Counted from the stretch's first letter, positions 9,722 through 22,010 are shown. The stretch: DNA of 64,000 bases from Daphnia carinata (GCF_022539665.2 NC_081338.1:1116001-1180000); one strand, 5' to 3'. The notes: generated from the sequence alone by a model not told the origin. Translations and numbers: made by a program.

Positions 9722-10734
9722 TATGCTAAAACACATTCTTTTACTTTGTACATAATACAGAAGCATGATCTCCTTTACCCTTTATAGAAAGGAAAATTGT
9801 TACTTAAACAATACGGTATATTTCATAACATGATCATCTACCTTTGGGGCCTTTGTTCTGTTCTTGAAATATGTTCCAGCTGTCAACGATCACTGGCTTA
9901 TCATATCTCGGCATAAGAATTCTTCACTAGTTCTTACATAGTCAGAAAACCTGAATTATGATTTCTTGTTTAGCTTCTTGTAGGACAGAGAGTAGATTTG
10001 CGTTATAGAATTAGCGAGGAAATTGCAACAAATGAAAGTTTTTTATTTACAGTGCTGAACAAACGGACAAAGGTTATCTGCAAACAAGGTAACTTAAATG
10101 TCGAAATGTCAATAAAACATCACTGAAATGTCACTAAAGCAGACGAATTTTAGATTTGAAAACCGGCCTGTAAACAATTTCGCCGAAGAAGAAAAAGGGC
10201 TCCGGCTAGAAGAGGCTTCGAAAAACCTTTGGCCTAAGCCAATTGTTTGGCTCAATGCAAGATCCAAACAGTTGGCCTAGACCATGGACCAAGTTGGTTT
10301 TCCGACTCAGGTATGGTTTCCCAAGGGAGGGCTCTGAACGTGGTTCTTGCTACCCCTTGTTTCTGTGAAGTGCTTGGGTGTCTGCTAATAAAAAACTGAC
10401 AGTAAAACCAATATTCCTGTCAAATTTATATTTTTCTTTTCGTTCCGTTTTTGTCATTTAATCGAAACGCTCAGCTAGATTGCTGACTGGCCCAACAGTT
10501 TCCAACACTGGAAGAATGGGATTCTATAAGACCAGGCTGGTCGCGAGGCAATATGTACTACTTAGTACATAATCGCGCCTGCAGTTTTCTTTAGGGGGAA
10601 AGTGTGTGTTGTCACCCCTAGGGCTTTGATTTGGTTGCTTTAATGGCTAAACCGTTAAAGTTAAACCAGTTAAACAAAAATGCGTGTAGCGCATGTCTTA
10701 ATTTTTTCAAAGCGAATAATATGAATTAGGTTTA

Positions 10735-10915
10735 TATAAATTTATATTTACAATATTATGATAATGTACATAAATGTTACAATATAATAAATACACATAT
10801 ATACAGTATATTACAATTATATATATATATTTATTAATTTATACATACTTACAATTATATTTATATATTTATACATACATACAATTACAATATATATATT
10901 ACTATTATATATATG
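10735..10915. repeat. AT-rich microsatellite tract
   Basis: Runs of TA, ATAT and TTATA motifs, including several (TA)n blocks of 8-12 bases, make up this low-complexity tract. No function is implied. The surroundings (9722-11037) have no recognisable gene. Confidence 0.8.
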
Positions 10916-11038
10916 TAGAATAGTTATGGTAATTGAAATTAACGAATATAAGAGAAACAATTTTTTAATTATTTGTCAGCAAAATTAATTATGATATTCG
11001 CTGATTTAATATATAAATAATATAAATATGATATAAAT

Positions 11039-11261
11039 CGATAGCCCTTGGTAAGGGCTATCCATTTTTAGGTAATTGTAATCAATATTTTCAAATCGAA
11101 AAAATCTTAAACGCAAAATGCGTTTTTGTTGTTTTTCGATCTAAGGTTCTAATGGACGCAACCGATAAAACAAAAAAATTGATGTTACACTTGAACTTTT
11201 TCCTTTTCCGAAAATTTAACATAAGTTTTATAGAATTAGATAGCTCTTGATAAGAGCTATC
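11039..11261. repeat. Repeat unit with similar hairpins at each end
   Basis: A perfect 10-bp-stem hairpin (GATAGCCCTT, loop GGT, AAGGGCTATC; 11040-11062) lies about 200 bp before a second one (GATAGCTCTT, loop GAT, AAGAGCTATC; 11239-11261). The outer flanks are also inverted (ATCGATAGC at the left, GCTATCGAT at the right), so the whole resembles a small transposon whose terminal repeats fold on themselves. A target duplication was not established. Confidence 0.55.
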
Positions 11262-14200
11262 GATTGATGAAAAATTTGTCAATTTTAACTGTTTATTTTC
11301 TTCATAAATAATTATTAAAGGATTTCATGATTTTAGAAAGGGGAGGGGGGTGTGAAAAAGACGAAACTTTGCATTGATTGTTTGATGCTTAATCTTCGTC
11401 AAAACAGGAAACCATTATAATATTTTTGTTTCTGGTGATTCGATGAACAAGTTGTTCTAAACGTTTACTTTTAAGATGCTATATTTAACCCCAAAAATTA
11501 CGTTTGAAAAAGTGGTTTTTGATAAACCATTATGGCGGCCATTTTTTTACCGCGCCAAGTTCAAATTTTAAAAAGTGTAAATAAGTGTAAAAAATTTTAA
11601 TTATAAGTACATATTTACATTTTGTTTGTGTCTAGAAAATTTCAGCATTCCGTCTTATATTAAAAATTAACTAAGATCATTTAAATAAATTTATTTCATG
11701 GGTTCTCATTTAATTTACAATTTTAAGTGTCTTTTTCCACATTCCGCATGGAAAACCACGTTTTATCGCGACTTCCGCGTGGAAAGGCTCCAAGCAGACA
11801 ATATAAAAAAAAAAAACAATTGACTAACGCCCTGCGCGTTTATCATTTACCCCATAAGAAAAAGTGCATCTGCAACTATGTACTACTTAGTACATATGTA
11901 GTGAGACCATGTTGTATAAGACCTGTTAAGCAATACCGACCTACACGAAAAATGTTAAATCATTTACTACCCGAATAGCTATTTTCAAGCAGTTTGTTTC
12001 GGTTAAAAACACCTAGCGTAAGCGATACAACCTTTCTCAGATTTAAACTTCGACGGTTAATTGGCATCAAATAATAATAAAATCATAAATGTATTAAAAA
12101 CGGGGTAAACGGGATACAAACCCATGTAATCGGGGTTTTGAACCGATGATATCTTTTTCTCGGCACCAGATTAGACCCGGACGCCGACCCAAATGCCATG
12201 GGTGTTAAACAAAGTTGCCTGAAATCCGTTAGAACTGCACGAAAGCTTTGGGCTTTTCATTTGGACATTGTTTTGTTTCATTTTCTTACGATACAAAGCT
12301 AATTGATAGATTTTTCTTAAAACAAGGAATGTGTGATTAAAAATTTTTATCTAACTATGTGTATTTAAACATAAATTATCAAAACTTGTTTCGAATTAAA
12401 ATATCGTGATATAAGGGAGCGATATTAGTGCCAATTTGTATTTATTTCCCCGGAAATGCATTGGATTCGTTACTTGGGTAAACCATATTCTATAAGATGA
12501 AAAAAAAAAAATTAATAAAGATAACTAGCATTGAATTACATAAAGATAAATGAAAACAAACAGTAGCAGCATGGTAACGTAGTAAGACATCGCGTTGATA
12601 GTCGGCAACTGCCGTGAAGATTTAAAGGCGGGACAGATATGGAATACATGTTATGTATACTTAAAAATAAAAAACCCAAAAATGCATAATTTTCACAAAT
12701 TGTTTGGGCATTCCCTATTCAGGCCCTTTTGAAGCAAACTCTTTTTCCAAGCTTAGTTTTTTACTAACAGCTGCAAGAGTAATATTTTTGGGTTGCCTGC
12801 AATTATAGTCCATATTTGTTCTTAAACATAAAAGAAAATAAAATATAAAATTCTATGTGGTTGAAAATTTGCGATTTGTTTAATACTGTTCATAGTAATA
12901 CTATTTATTATTGTTGATAGATGGATTTGCTTATTTCATCTACTTTTTGCATACAACATAGAAACAAATGAACGAGGACGAGCAAAAATTTAGAGGTGAA
13001 TAGTGAACTGGAAAGCTGAATGGAGGTCTGAACCTTTATTTGGCTGAAGGGAAAATACCAGTAGGAAGAGCTGGATTTCAGCTTCAGTGTATTCGAAATC
13101 TGAATTCACGCAATAAATGGAAATTTGGAAAAAATTTATTTTCACCTCAGCTGAATATTTTACGTCAAAATGCACCTTTAGAACCTATAATTTGAAAAAA
13201 AAGAGATAAATAATGATAATTGTTAATAAAAAATGAAAATCTATCAATTAAAATTATACGCCAAAAGACGCATAAATATCAAAAGATTGTTGTTGAAATT
13301 TAGTTAAGATGCAGGTTGATACATATCGAGCTTACAGGAACGAAATTATATTCTTATCATATTGCACGTTCTTCCATACATCACGATGTGAGTGATGGCC
13401 TTATTCGTGGCAATGTTCGAAACCACAACGTCTACAGTTTTATTATATTTATTTATTATTTTATTTTTACTTTTTTCTGTTTTCAGTTATTTGTAGAGAA
13501 CCGTGTTAAGTAACAATGCGACCGTGTTAACTGGATAAATAAGGAAATCATCCTTATTAGGCACGGAAAGCACAACTTCGGGGTCTGTAGCCTAATGCAC
13601 ATAAGACTAATTTAGCAAGGGATTATCGTATTAAGCTTTAAGTGGAAGAAGGAAAAAGGCGAAATTTCATAAAGAAATTTCATTGCATTCAAATCCTTCT
13701 CAAAACCGTATTGTAAACCAATTTTATCAACTCAATGTCCGGTAGTGAGTGAATGAGTAATGTCCTTCAACTTCCCGTTTCCAGTCAAGCTCTGAGCTAT
13801 TATCGAAACTTGATTCTACCACGGTTTTGTTTGTGTGTTTGGTTGTGCGTGTGTGTGTGTGTCTTTGAGACACTTGAGATTTTAAAGCGTATGCTTGCTC
13901 GGGGATTCAGTGCGTTACTCACTGCTCAGCAATTGCTGGCTGGGGCTGTGCGTTATTTTGTACAGAAGAGGCTTCGATGTTTAGGCCCCTTTGCCACTAC
14001 CCTACTCGGATTGTCGCAGAAGGCAGAACCCTAACCATAAAGTAGTTTTAGTCTGTAACTCATCCGAAATGGATCGGTCGTGATCGAAGAAGGCAACTGA
14101 AAAGAAGCCAAAAATTTTTGAATTGGGTAAGTTCATCAACTCGTTAAGGTCCCTGGTTGTTCGGAAGAGCGACAATGGCCCACCCATACCATGTTTCTAT

Positions 14201-14539
14201 CTTGACTGTGTGTTTGTGCCTGCTGATTAAGTGGAAAGATCACGTAAAATGTTCAGAATGCACCACACCCGCAAGGCATTTTTATGTTAATCGCGTCATC
14301 GTTTACATTATACCAACTTCCCCTCCTCGTGGATACTGTTTTGTTTCTCTAAGTTTATTCTCGCACTTTAAAGTTGAGGGATGGAAAAATAGCTGGAATT
14401 TGAAAAGTTTTTCATTTTGTATAAAATGGAGAAACTCTGAAGCATATAGATTCTTAAAAATACTCTTTTGTTTTTATAGATGTTGTAGCTGCTTAAATAG
14501 TGTTGAAGTCTACTTTTATCCATTCAGCAGTTTGCTGAT
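11262..14539. other. Long non-coding stretch before dystroglycan
   Basis: No coding region could be supported on either strand. Visible items are a second copy of ATGTACTACTTAGTACAT (11878-11895, first at 10553-10570), a weak tRNA/SINE-like patch on the minus strand (about 12100-12205), and a GT microsatellite near 13825-13865. The last few hundred bases probably hold the promoter and 5' UTR of Dg. A possible 3' splice site (TTATCCATTCAG) sits just before the Dg start, which would make 14529 onward the second exon. Confidence 0.5.
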
Positions 14540-17500
14540 ATGTCAGCTAAAATGTATGATTTCTGGATTATCTTACTTCTGAGTGCCTCCTGCCCAGTCC
14601 TTGGCAGCTTCAATATGGAACCTGAACGAAACCCAGTTCTCCAGAGACTTGATATTCCAGCGCAGCTAAGCCATCATCACCAGGACCTACAATTGCAAGA
14701 ACATAAGAATATTCCAGATGTCACCATAGAAGCCGGAAAACCTTTTGTTATAAATCTACCATCACAGACATCCATGGCTGAGGTGATTGCAACATCAAAT
14801 AACTGTTGAGCATTTTTCTGTTGAAAGAAATAGGGAGGTGGTATAGAGTTGCATTGAAAGCATTGGCACCAGTTCAAGGGGAGGATGTTATCAAGTTGCT
14901 GTTGGTTAGCTATCCCATGTCATGACCCCTTATACTAGCCAACTTTCCCAGCCATAAGATATATTTATAATTGCAAGACATCTGATATGCTAATGATTGA
15001 AACAGATTAGTTCATCTCTGTTTAAATGTGAAAAGAGATCCTTAGTTTTCAATTTTGGATTTTAAAAAATGTCAACAGGTTACCGGACGTCATGGTAAAC
15101 CACTTCCACCTTGGATGATCTACGATGCTACGACTCATACTGTTCGTGGCCAACCAGCTTCTTCAGATGCCGGTGAATGGGATGTTCGCGTCGATGGCAC
15201 TTCTAAGGAAGTGTTTACCATTAGAGTGCGTCGACAGACTTTTGATGACAATGATACAAATGAAGGATCAGGTGCACTCATTGAAGATTATTCTGAACCG
15301 GACGATTTCGAACCGGAAGGGGACGGCGAGACCATTGCACCTGAGAATCCAGTCATACTAGCTCCGACGACACCACTTTTCAACGTAATAGCCTTGTTAT
15401 TTCTTTGTAATATCTCTCATCAAAGTACAATATATGTTAACCTTTCTATTTTAGGGTGCATCCGTTGTCGCGACTCCAGTTATGAATACAATTCCTAGCA
15501 TGTCAGTACAGACAACAAAAAATAAAAACCTGACACACTCGGCTAGTAGTGGGACTGCTAGTGAACCCACCAATCGACAGGTAGAACCGACTCCAGTTCA
15601 GGGAATGGAAGGACCCACCGCACGTCTGCAGGACTACAGCAATAGTTCATTATTTGACCCAATTGAACCTACATCGTCTGTAGAAGGAACTCCACCATTG
15701 ACGGATGACTTGGACTTTTTGGGGCCAAATTCAATTGCAGAATTTGACGAAGAACATGGAAAGGTTTGTCGGATTTAACCTCTACCCCCCCCCCTCTTTT
15801 TTTCCCCTCTCTTTCGTTCTCCCCCTCTACTTTTTCTTTCTCGTTTTTTTTTCTCTATTGGGTGCAATAGAGTCGGATTAGATATCATCGTCAAGAAGAT
15901 ATAGGGTTTCTGTTCCGTGTGAACTGCTACTTTGTGTCCAGTGCCCGTTTTTTCGTTATGGTAGGATGCATTTTACGCTCTAGAGGAACTCCTTTTAGAG
16001 AAGCAACATGTGTTCGTTAAAACGGGAAAAAAATATAACGGGAAAAACGAGGGTAAATAGTCCCCTCTGTTGAGGTGCTTTACGCTCTGTGCAGAGAACC
16101 CCCCCCCCCTCCTCTGGCCGTCTTGTTTTAGCATTGAATAAGTATTTTTTCCTCGTCGTTTACGTTCCTCGAATGGATTTGTTTCTGCTTGGTTTCTTGT
16201 AGAGTGTGCCGATTCCACCGGAAGTGACCATGCGCTTACCTAGGATTGCGGCCACAGCAGGCAAAGTGATGCGTTATGCAATTCCAATCGGGACATTCTC
16301 TGACGTTGAAGATGGGAACACTGCCAATTTACACTTAGAATTACTTTCTCAAGATGGACAGCAGCTTGAAGAAATAATTTGGATTGGATTCAACTCAACC
16401 AAAAAAGTAATTTTAATTTTCTTTAAATGTAAATTGCAGTTTATTTATTAATTATATCACTGTTTGTAGGAGATCTACGGGTTACCTTTGGCCGATGATA
16501 TTGGAAAATATACGTTTTTGGTGCAAGCACGTAATTCGGCTAACTTGACGGTCACGGAATCAGTAGAGATCCAAGTGCGTCAACATCAATCAGAAAGAGC
16601 GTTTAATCACCACTACACGTTGCAGCTAGAACCCGAATTTTCTTTGGATGAAGAGACGTTACCTCATGCTTACTGGATGCTCAAAACAGTGGGTGGATTA
16701 GCCAAAACATTAGGTGGTGAAGAAGACTCAATAGTTGTGCGGCGGATAAATGGCACCGTCAAGAATGGACATGCTTTTACATTCACATGGTCTAACGATT
16801 CTCTGCCTCGCACACACTGCCCTGAAGACGAAATTCAAGAACTGTTTGACCTGATCTATAATCGTGAGTCTGATGCTGTGACGGACCAGTTGGATGTTGA
16901 ATTAGCTCCCCAACTAAGTGTTACATTTGGAAGTGTTGAGCTTGATGGCATTTGTCAGCCTTTACCGACCAACCCTCCTCCTAGCATTCCACAAAAAGAG
17001 ACCAAAGCACCAAAAGAAATGAATCGCTCACCTTCAACACGCAACCAAGTGGACCACTTGAGTGCTGAAGTAGGTGTGCTTTTCCGTTACCAAGTACCAG
17101 CTGATACATTTCACGATGAAGAGGATGGCGATACTCGTATGATGAAATTGACTTTACAAAATATGAACCACAAACCATTGGATGCACGTTCCTGGCTCCA
17201 GTTTGACTCTCCTAATCAAGAATTTTACGGCTTGCCACTGGATGGCGATGTCGGCACCGAAGAGTATCAGCTCTTGTGCACAGATTCGTCAGGAGCTGTG
17301 GAATCTGACGGACTAGTTGTGGCGGTTAAGGAAAGATCGAAACTACCGGAAGACCAACCATTAGTTGAATTCTCTCTTACGATTGACGACAATTTCGACA
17401 CATTAATGGGCAAAGCCAGTCGAAAAGTCCGATTAATTGAGGCTCTGGCCCAGATATTCGATGATCCGCTGACCAGCAACATAATCGTCCAATCCTTTAC

Positions 17501-18257
17501 TTCGGGCTCCACCATGGTAACATGGACCAACGCGACTTTAGTTGGCAATGAATGTCCGCCTAGCACGGTGATAGTAAACCTTCGCCGAATGCTAATTGAC
17601 AATGAGGGCAAACTTACTCAAAGATGCACCGACATTCTCGTAGCCGCCGATTTCCAACCTCTTTCTGCACATGTGTCGCCGCTGGGCAACTGCGTCGGAG
17701 AGCTTACCCCAACTTTCGCCCCCGGTGTCGATGATGGAAAAACAGAAGGAGTCGATGGACAGGCTACTGACGATGTTTGGTCCGATGATTACCTTTTAAC
17801 TTTCATCGTCCCCGGCATCATTATTACGGTGATGCTTTTGCTTGCAGCTGTTATTGCTTGTATTTTGTACCGACGAAGACGGACGGGTAAATTGGGTCTG
17901 GAAGAGAGACGCAGCTTCGTGTCTAAAGGTATCCCAATTATCTTCGCCGAGGAACTTGAGGAGCGACCCAGCGGTCGCCATCCGGCCAAAGCGCCTGTCA
18001 TTCTCAAGGAGGAGAAACCGTCCCAGCCGCCTGATTACCATAAGGTGCGCTCCTCTGCTAGCCCGTATGCATCGCACAAAGCAGCCGAGCAGCACGACTT
18101 GCTCCGTACGCCGTCAGACGAGGCGGAAGAGGAGCCAGACACTCTTTACCAACCGCCGCCGCCTTTGTCAGCCGGCCGCGATTCCTCATCGTCACGCTAT
18201 TCGCGACCCAAGGCCACTCCCGCCTATAGAAAACCACCTCCTTATGTTCCACCCTAA
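14540..18257 (+). CDS. Dg: Dystroglycan
   Basis: Dystroglycan is the transmembrane core of the dystrophin-glycoprotein complex and binds laminin-type matrix outside and dystrophin inside. The exons are 14540-14782, 15079-15384, 15455-15763, 16203-16406 and 16470-18257; all introns are phase 0 with GT/AG ends, giving 949 aa. Residues 1-25 hold a signal peptide (FWIILLLSASCPVLG). Three cadherin/Ig-like modules lie near residues 58-160, 287-385 and 530-630, with an S/T/P-rich linker in exon 3. The second and third modules are each followed by an S6/SEA-like domain (TFTWSNDSLP; MVTWTNATL). A Gly-Ser pair at residues 700-701 sits where the vertebrate protein cuts itself into alpha and beta chains. 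The membrane segment spans about 796-821, then RRRR, the conserved GIPIIFAEEL tail and C-terminal PPPYVPP, the dystrophin WW-domain ligand. The ATG at 14552 is an alternative start. Confidence 0.95.
15781..15855 (+). repeat. Polypyrimidine tract in Dg intron 3
   Basis: C9-10, T and CT runs fill this part of the 439-bp third intron. A second C-run lies at about 16099-16110. Such tracts vary in length between individuals; no separate function is claimed. Confidence 0.85.
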
Positions 18258-18654
18258 GGTTTCCTAATCAGCTGCCAGAATTCTATAATTGCTTCTTTTT
18301 CAATTCTTCTAACAATTTAGATAGACTCTTACCATTAAAACTAGATTTTTTTTCCTGCTCCTTCAACCGAGCGTATGTGTTACTCTTAACGAAATGTGTT
18401 AATCTCTTGTCTCTTTACTCGAATTTTCTTGTTGCGCAGCTAATTTCAGTCCCACTACCTTGGTTTTTTAAATTAGTGCAAGCTTTTTTTCATACTTAAA
18501 AAAAAACACAAAGAACTGTAGAAACTATTTTGCCATTACATCAGCAAGTCTTTGTAGAACCACCACAAAGTCACAAGTAAATAAAAACAAAAAACTAAAT
18601 TCAGCAAACTGGTTATGTATTGACGAGTTTATCGAGAATCAGAGTAAAGAAAAT
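18258..18654. other. Shared 3' region of convergent Dg and RPAP2
   Basis: The 397 bp between the two stop codons must hold both 3' UTRs. An AATAAA at 18580-18585 on the + strand is a candidate poly(A) signal for Dg. No clear AATAAA was seen for RPAP2 on the minus strand. Overlapping transcript ends are possible. Confidence 0.6.
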
Positions 18655-20363
18655 TTAGGTACAATTCATCCTGAAGTCGAAAGCTTCTCGTAGAACATCG
18701 ATATCTTTTTCGAATTCTTCCATTGTTCTTTCATAAGCAGCCAGAAATTTTGCCACTTTAAGCTGAATTCGTTCAGAGGTTAACCTTTCTTTAATTGCAG
18801 GATCTCTGACGGATAACCTAGAAAGAGATGATATATTATATGTTACGGTTAAGGCTAGATAAGTTAACTGGCATACAGGAACAATAAGATGAAGCACATG
18901 AGAGATACTTCATGGGGCCGCAGTGTAATCGTGTCGGCTGCCAGATTGAAAGTCGATACAAGCTGAGTTAAATCCCGCTGATATCGACGAAACTCGAGAC
19001 CCGTTATAGTAGCCAACTTCGGGAACCTGTATTGAAGAAAACGACATCGTCAGCAACTGATTGCCAAATAATAATGTACATGATCACCATTTCTCTACAT
19101 AATCCATGACGATTTTTCTACGGAGGATTTTTTGGGACGAAGCATTTGCCAAGGGGATAACAATAGGAACTTCATTTTCTGTTTTCTCGATAACATGAGT
19201 TATGTTATCTTTAATCGCTTTCCCATCCCCATTAGCATTCTCCACTGCGTATTCCAAATGTCCAGCAAGGAATGCACGAACTTGGCTCAGAGATGGCTGG
19301 GCTTCGCGTTTTGGATCACTATGCTTAGCAGCGAGCTCAAGCGGCTCCGGCAGGTGATTAATTATCCTTGTATCAGCATGTTTGTTTATTTCCATTTGAT
19401 GTAATTGCTTTTGTATGCATTCAACATCTTCACCTAGTGATACCTCATCAATTCTTTCAAGCCACTTAAACGATTTTACTGTCAACCACTGTTGTACGAT
19501 TTTCAAAACAAATTCGTACGGATTAACCGTTGGCCGCAACACCGTTCTTTGCACCATTTTCGGTTTTGCAACTGTTTTTTCTACAACAACTTCAGGAATA
19601 TCCTCTGAGCTGCCATCTTCATCAGCAACAACAGCAGTAATTAGGGGAATATAATCTCCTGGAAGTCCCCTACATATATATTTAAAGACATACACTTCTA
19701 GGATTACATAATATATTCATAGTGTTACTTCTTCAGTGCCAAATTGATTTCAAATGTCGGAATTTTTTCTTTATCTCTCATCCAAAGAGGGCTAGTTAGC
19801 AATTGATTCTTAAAATGGTTTGAGGCTGAAAAACAAATGTCACTGCAAAAGTTCTAATACACCACAGTCGCTAAATAAAAAGTAAAAAAAAGATGCTAAA
19901 TTAATGTAAGAATACCTTTCTTTGGGTGACATCATAGACTTTTTTTGATTTTAGATCAATGCAATATTTTTGCTTCCATACTTTTTCAATGATATTCGGG
20001 CATATTGGGAATCCACATTGTTTAATTATGGCTCTTTCTTCAACTGCATCTTGATAATATGATGGATTGAGAAACCTTCCCTGCCAACATGAAAACTTTA
20101 TGTGATCTATAACAGATAATGAAGTAAAAAAGCTGCTTACGTTACTAGTAAGCCAATGAGGGTCCACTGATAAACTTTCCACCATGTATTCAACGGTGCC
20201 AAGAGCTCTTTGCTCGGATATTTTTTTTTTTCGAAAGGCAGCTTCCACAGCGGCTCGTCTGTATTTCGAAGAATAAAATTTAAGTTTTCATCAATTATTA
20301 ATTTCATATCCATTTCAGTTACTTTTCTCGTAAAACTTCCTTAGAATTAGCGTTTTGATTCAT
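18655..20363 (-). CDS. Rpap2: RPAP2 (RNA polymerase II-associated protein 2, Rtr1 family)
   Basis: The family removes Ser5 phosphate from the Pol II C-terminal domain and helps bring Pol II into the nucleus. Exons in transcription order are 20363-20323, 20258-20141, 20080-19916, 19853-19729, 19669-19088, 19026-18877 and 18817-18655. Phases are consistent throughout, introns are 59-64 bp, and the product is 447 aa. The zinc-binding Rtr1 domain is clear: Cys75 and Cys80 in QCGFPICPN, a VYDVTQRK motif, then Cys111, Cys115 and His121 in FCSDICFSASNHF. An N-terminal charged helix (RAAVEAAFRKKKISEQRAL) precedes it. The central part is acidic and the C-terminal part helical. Human RPAP2 is longer (about 612 aa), so the linker is short here. 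The fifth exon uses a weaker donor (ATG|GTGATC) that keeps phase. Confidence 0.93.
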
Positions 20364-20444
20364 TTTTGTTATAGTTGAGGAATCTAGCAGACAACATTGA
20401 TAATGAAAAATAAACCGTAAAATGAGGACGGATTGTACTGTACA

Positions 20445-20652
20445 GCATCCTGCACAAAAAGGAGAAACCGATTTATTCTCCAAAAGCCATCTGTGGGCAA
20501 AATATATCAACTGTTTACGTTTTTAAATAGAGGTAGGGTAGGTTTGGCGCTAAACCACTATAAGTTGGGTTGAAGTAATTTAAGTCTAAACACCTTTTTC
20601 TAATGCCCCGGGTGATGCGAGAAATGTCTGGGAAAATATTGGAGACTGTATT
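20445..20652. repeat. Diverged direct duplication, copy 1
   Basis: This stretch upstream of RPAP2 matches 21686-21877 in the same orientation at roughly three quarters identity. Shared blocks include AAAATATAT, AGGGTAGGT, GACACC/AACACCTTTTTCTA and GGTGATGCGA-AAATGTCTG. It is non-coding, and probably two fragments of one dispersed repeat. Confidence 0.6.
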
Positions 20653-20917
20653 TTTTTTTAGGCCACCAACCCCCGAAGCTAAGAAGAAAAATGTCTGTAA
20701 TAATCACAATATCACTCTCCATCACCTGCTATGGTCATCCATTGATTAAAAATATCTCTTTTCATCGGTTTAATGACAGTATATCGACAAAGAAAAATTA
20801 AAAATATGTCATCTTACATCGGTTTTGAATCGCTGCAATCTGTGTGAATCAACCATTATACCGCCTAGCTATTAATTAATGTAATTATGGCTAATGATTG
20901 CTAATGTATGTTGAATT

Positions 20918-21146
20918 CAGATTTACCGCACCAATCAACTTTTTGATCGGGATCGGCGATCCCATCTTTCGAAGTTTGATCGGATCGGCGATCGAATTTT
21001 TGCTGATCTTTTCTTCCATTCAGATTCCATTCTTCCATCATTTTTAGACAACATCCGATCATTCTCAAAAAATCGGATCGGCGATCAATTTTTCGACCGA
21101 CGATCGGGATCACGATCGATTTTTGATGGCGATCGTGGTAAATCTG
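20918..21146. repeat. GATCGG-rich unit with short terminal inverted repeats
   Basis: The unit begins CAGATTTACC and ends GGTAAATCTG, exact 10-bp inverted ends. Inside, GATCGGGATCGGCGATC and GATCGGATCGGCGATC blocks recur in both orientations at least four times. This pattern would form cruciform or hairpin DNA and suggests a MITE built of internal repeats. No clear target duplication was seen. Confidence 0.5.
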
Positions 21147-21685
21147 ATTGTATTGCTAATGATATTCATATAACCCTTCAATTCATGTTTTCATATAGAA
21201 AAAATAATTTTTTGAAAGCAAAAGGAAGTCGCGTAACATATACAAATATCTGCTAAAGTTAAATTAGGTTTATTTATATGCTAGTAACATTATACCTATA
21301 ACCTGATGGAATGAGACCAATTTCCACTAGGGATACAAAAGATCCGCGTTCTACACCTGTCAAAGTTGAAAAATTTTCTGGATAAAGGCGTTGATGACTT
21401 TAACGGCTTAATCCATTAATTTCGCAAAATGCTTGATAGCGGTTATAAAATCGCTTATATACCTCAATAAAATATAGGTTATATCGATATCCCTAGCAAT
21501 ACGTTTCCAAGAACAAATACCTCAGGGGTATAACATCGCCTAAAGACGCAGTTTTCAGTGGTTCAATGCTGATTTGTTTTGAGAAAACAATCTTTTTGTC
21601 ATCCATTATGATTAATTCTTAAATTATAAATTAGGATTATGAATCTTTTCGAATACCATATTGTAGGATGCTGTAGTGTATCTTG

Positions 21686-21877
21686 AACGAAAAAGAGAAC
21701 ACCAATTTATTTTGGAAAAACTATTTATGGACAAAATATATTAATGGGTTATTTTTAAAAACAGACACAGGGTAGGTATGACAATAAGCCACCATAGATT
21801 GGGTTGGCTGGTCTAGACACCTTTTTCTACTGCCACAGGTGATGCGAAAAATGTCTGAAAAAATAGTGTATATTGTA
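21686..21877. repeat. Diverged direct duplication, copy 2
   Basis: Partner of 20445-20652, described there. The surrounding 21147-22010 has no recognisable gene. Confidence 0.6.
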
Positions 21878-22010
21878 TTTTTGTACAACAGCAGCTATTG
21901 CCACCATCGATTCCATCGACTAGGCGCATTTTTAAATATGGTATTTAAAAAATTTATATTCATATCTGCTGTAAAATTTTTACGAGTCCTAGGAAATTTT
22001 CTGACCCCGT

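Noticed and set aside
12100..12205. Intact tRNA gene
   Set aside because: No acceptor stem or cloverleaf could be formed; at most a SINE relic, listed only as a weak finding.
13753..14582. Two overlapping open frames before Dg (93 and 141 codons)
   Set aside because: Low-complexity composition over a GT microsatellite and a probable Dg leader/intron; no recognisable domain or matching splice pattern.
17267..17611. Minus-strand 114-codon frame inside Dg exon 5
   Set aside because: Antisense shadow of a long, well-supported Dg exon.
17842..18267. Second + frame of 141 codons overlapping the Dg tail
   Set aside because: Arginine/serine/proline-rich product from the shifted frame of the proline-rich Dg cytoplasmic tail; no independent support.
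20918..21146. CRISPR array or satellite
   Set aside because: Blocks are not regularly spaced, occur in both orientations and have no unique spacers; eukaryotic context.
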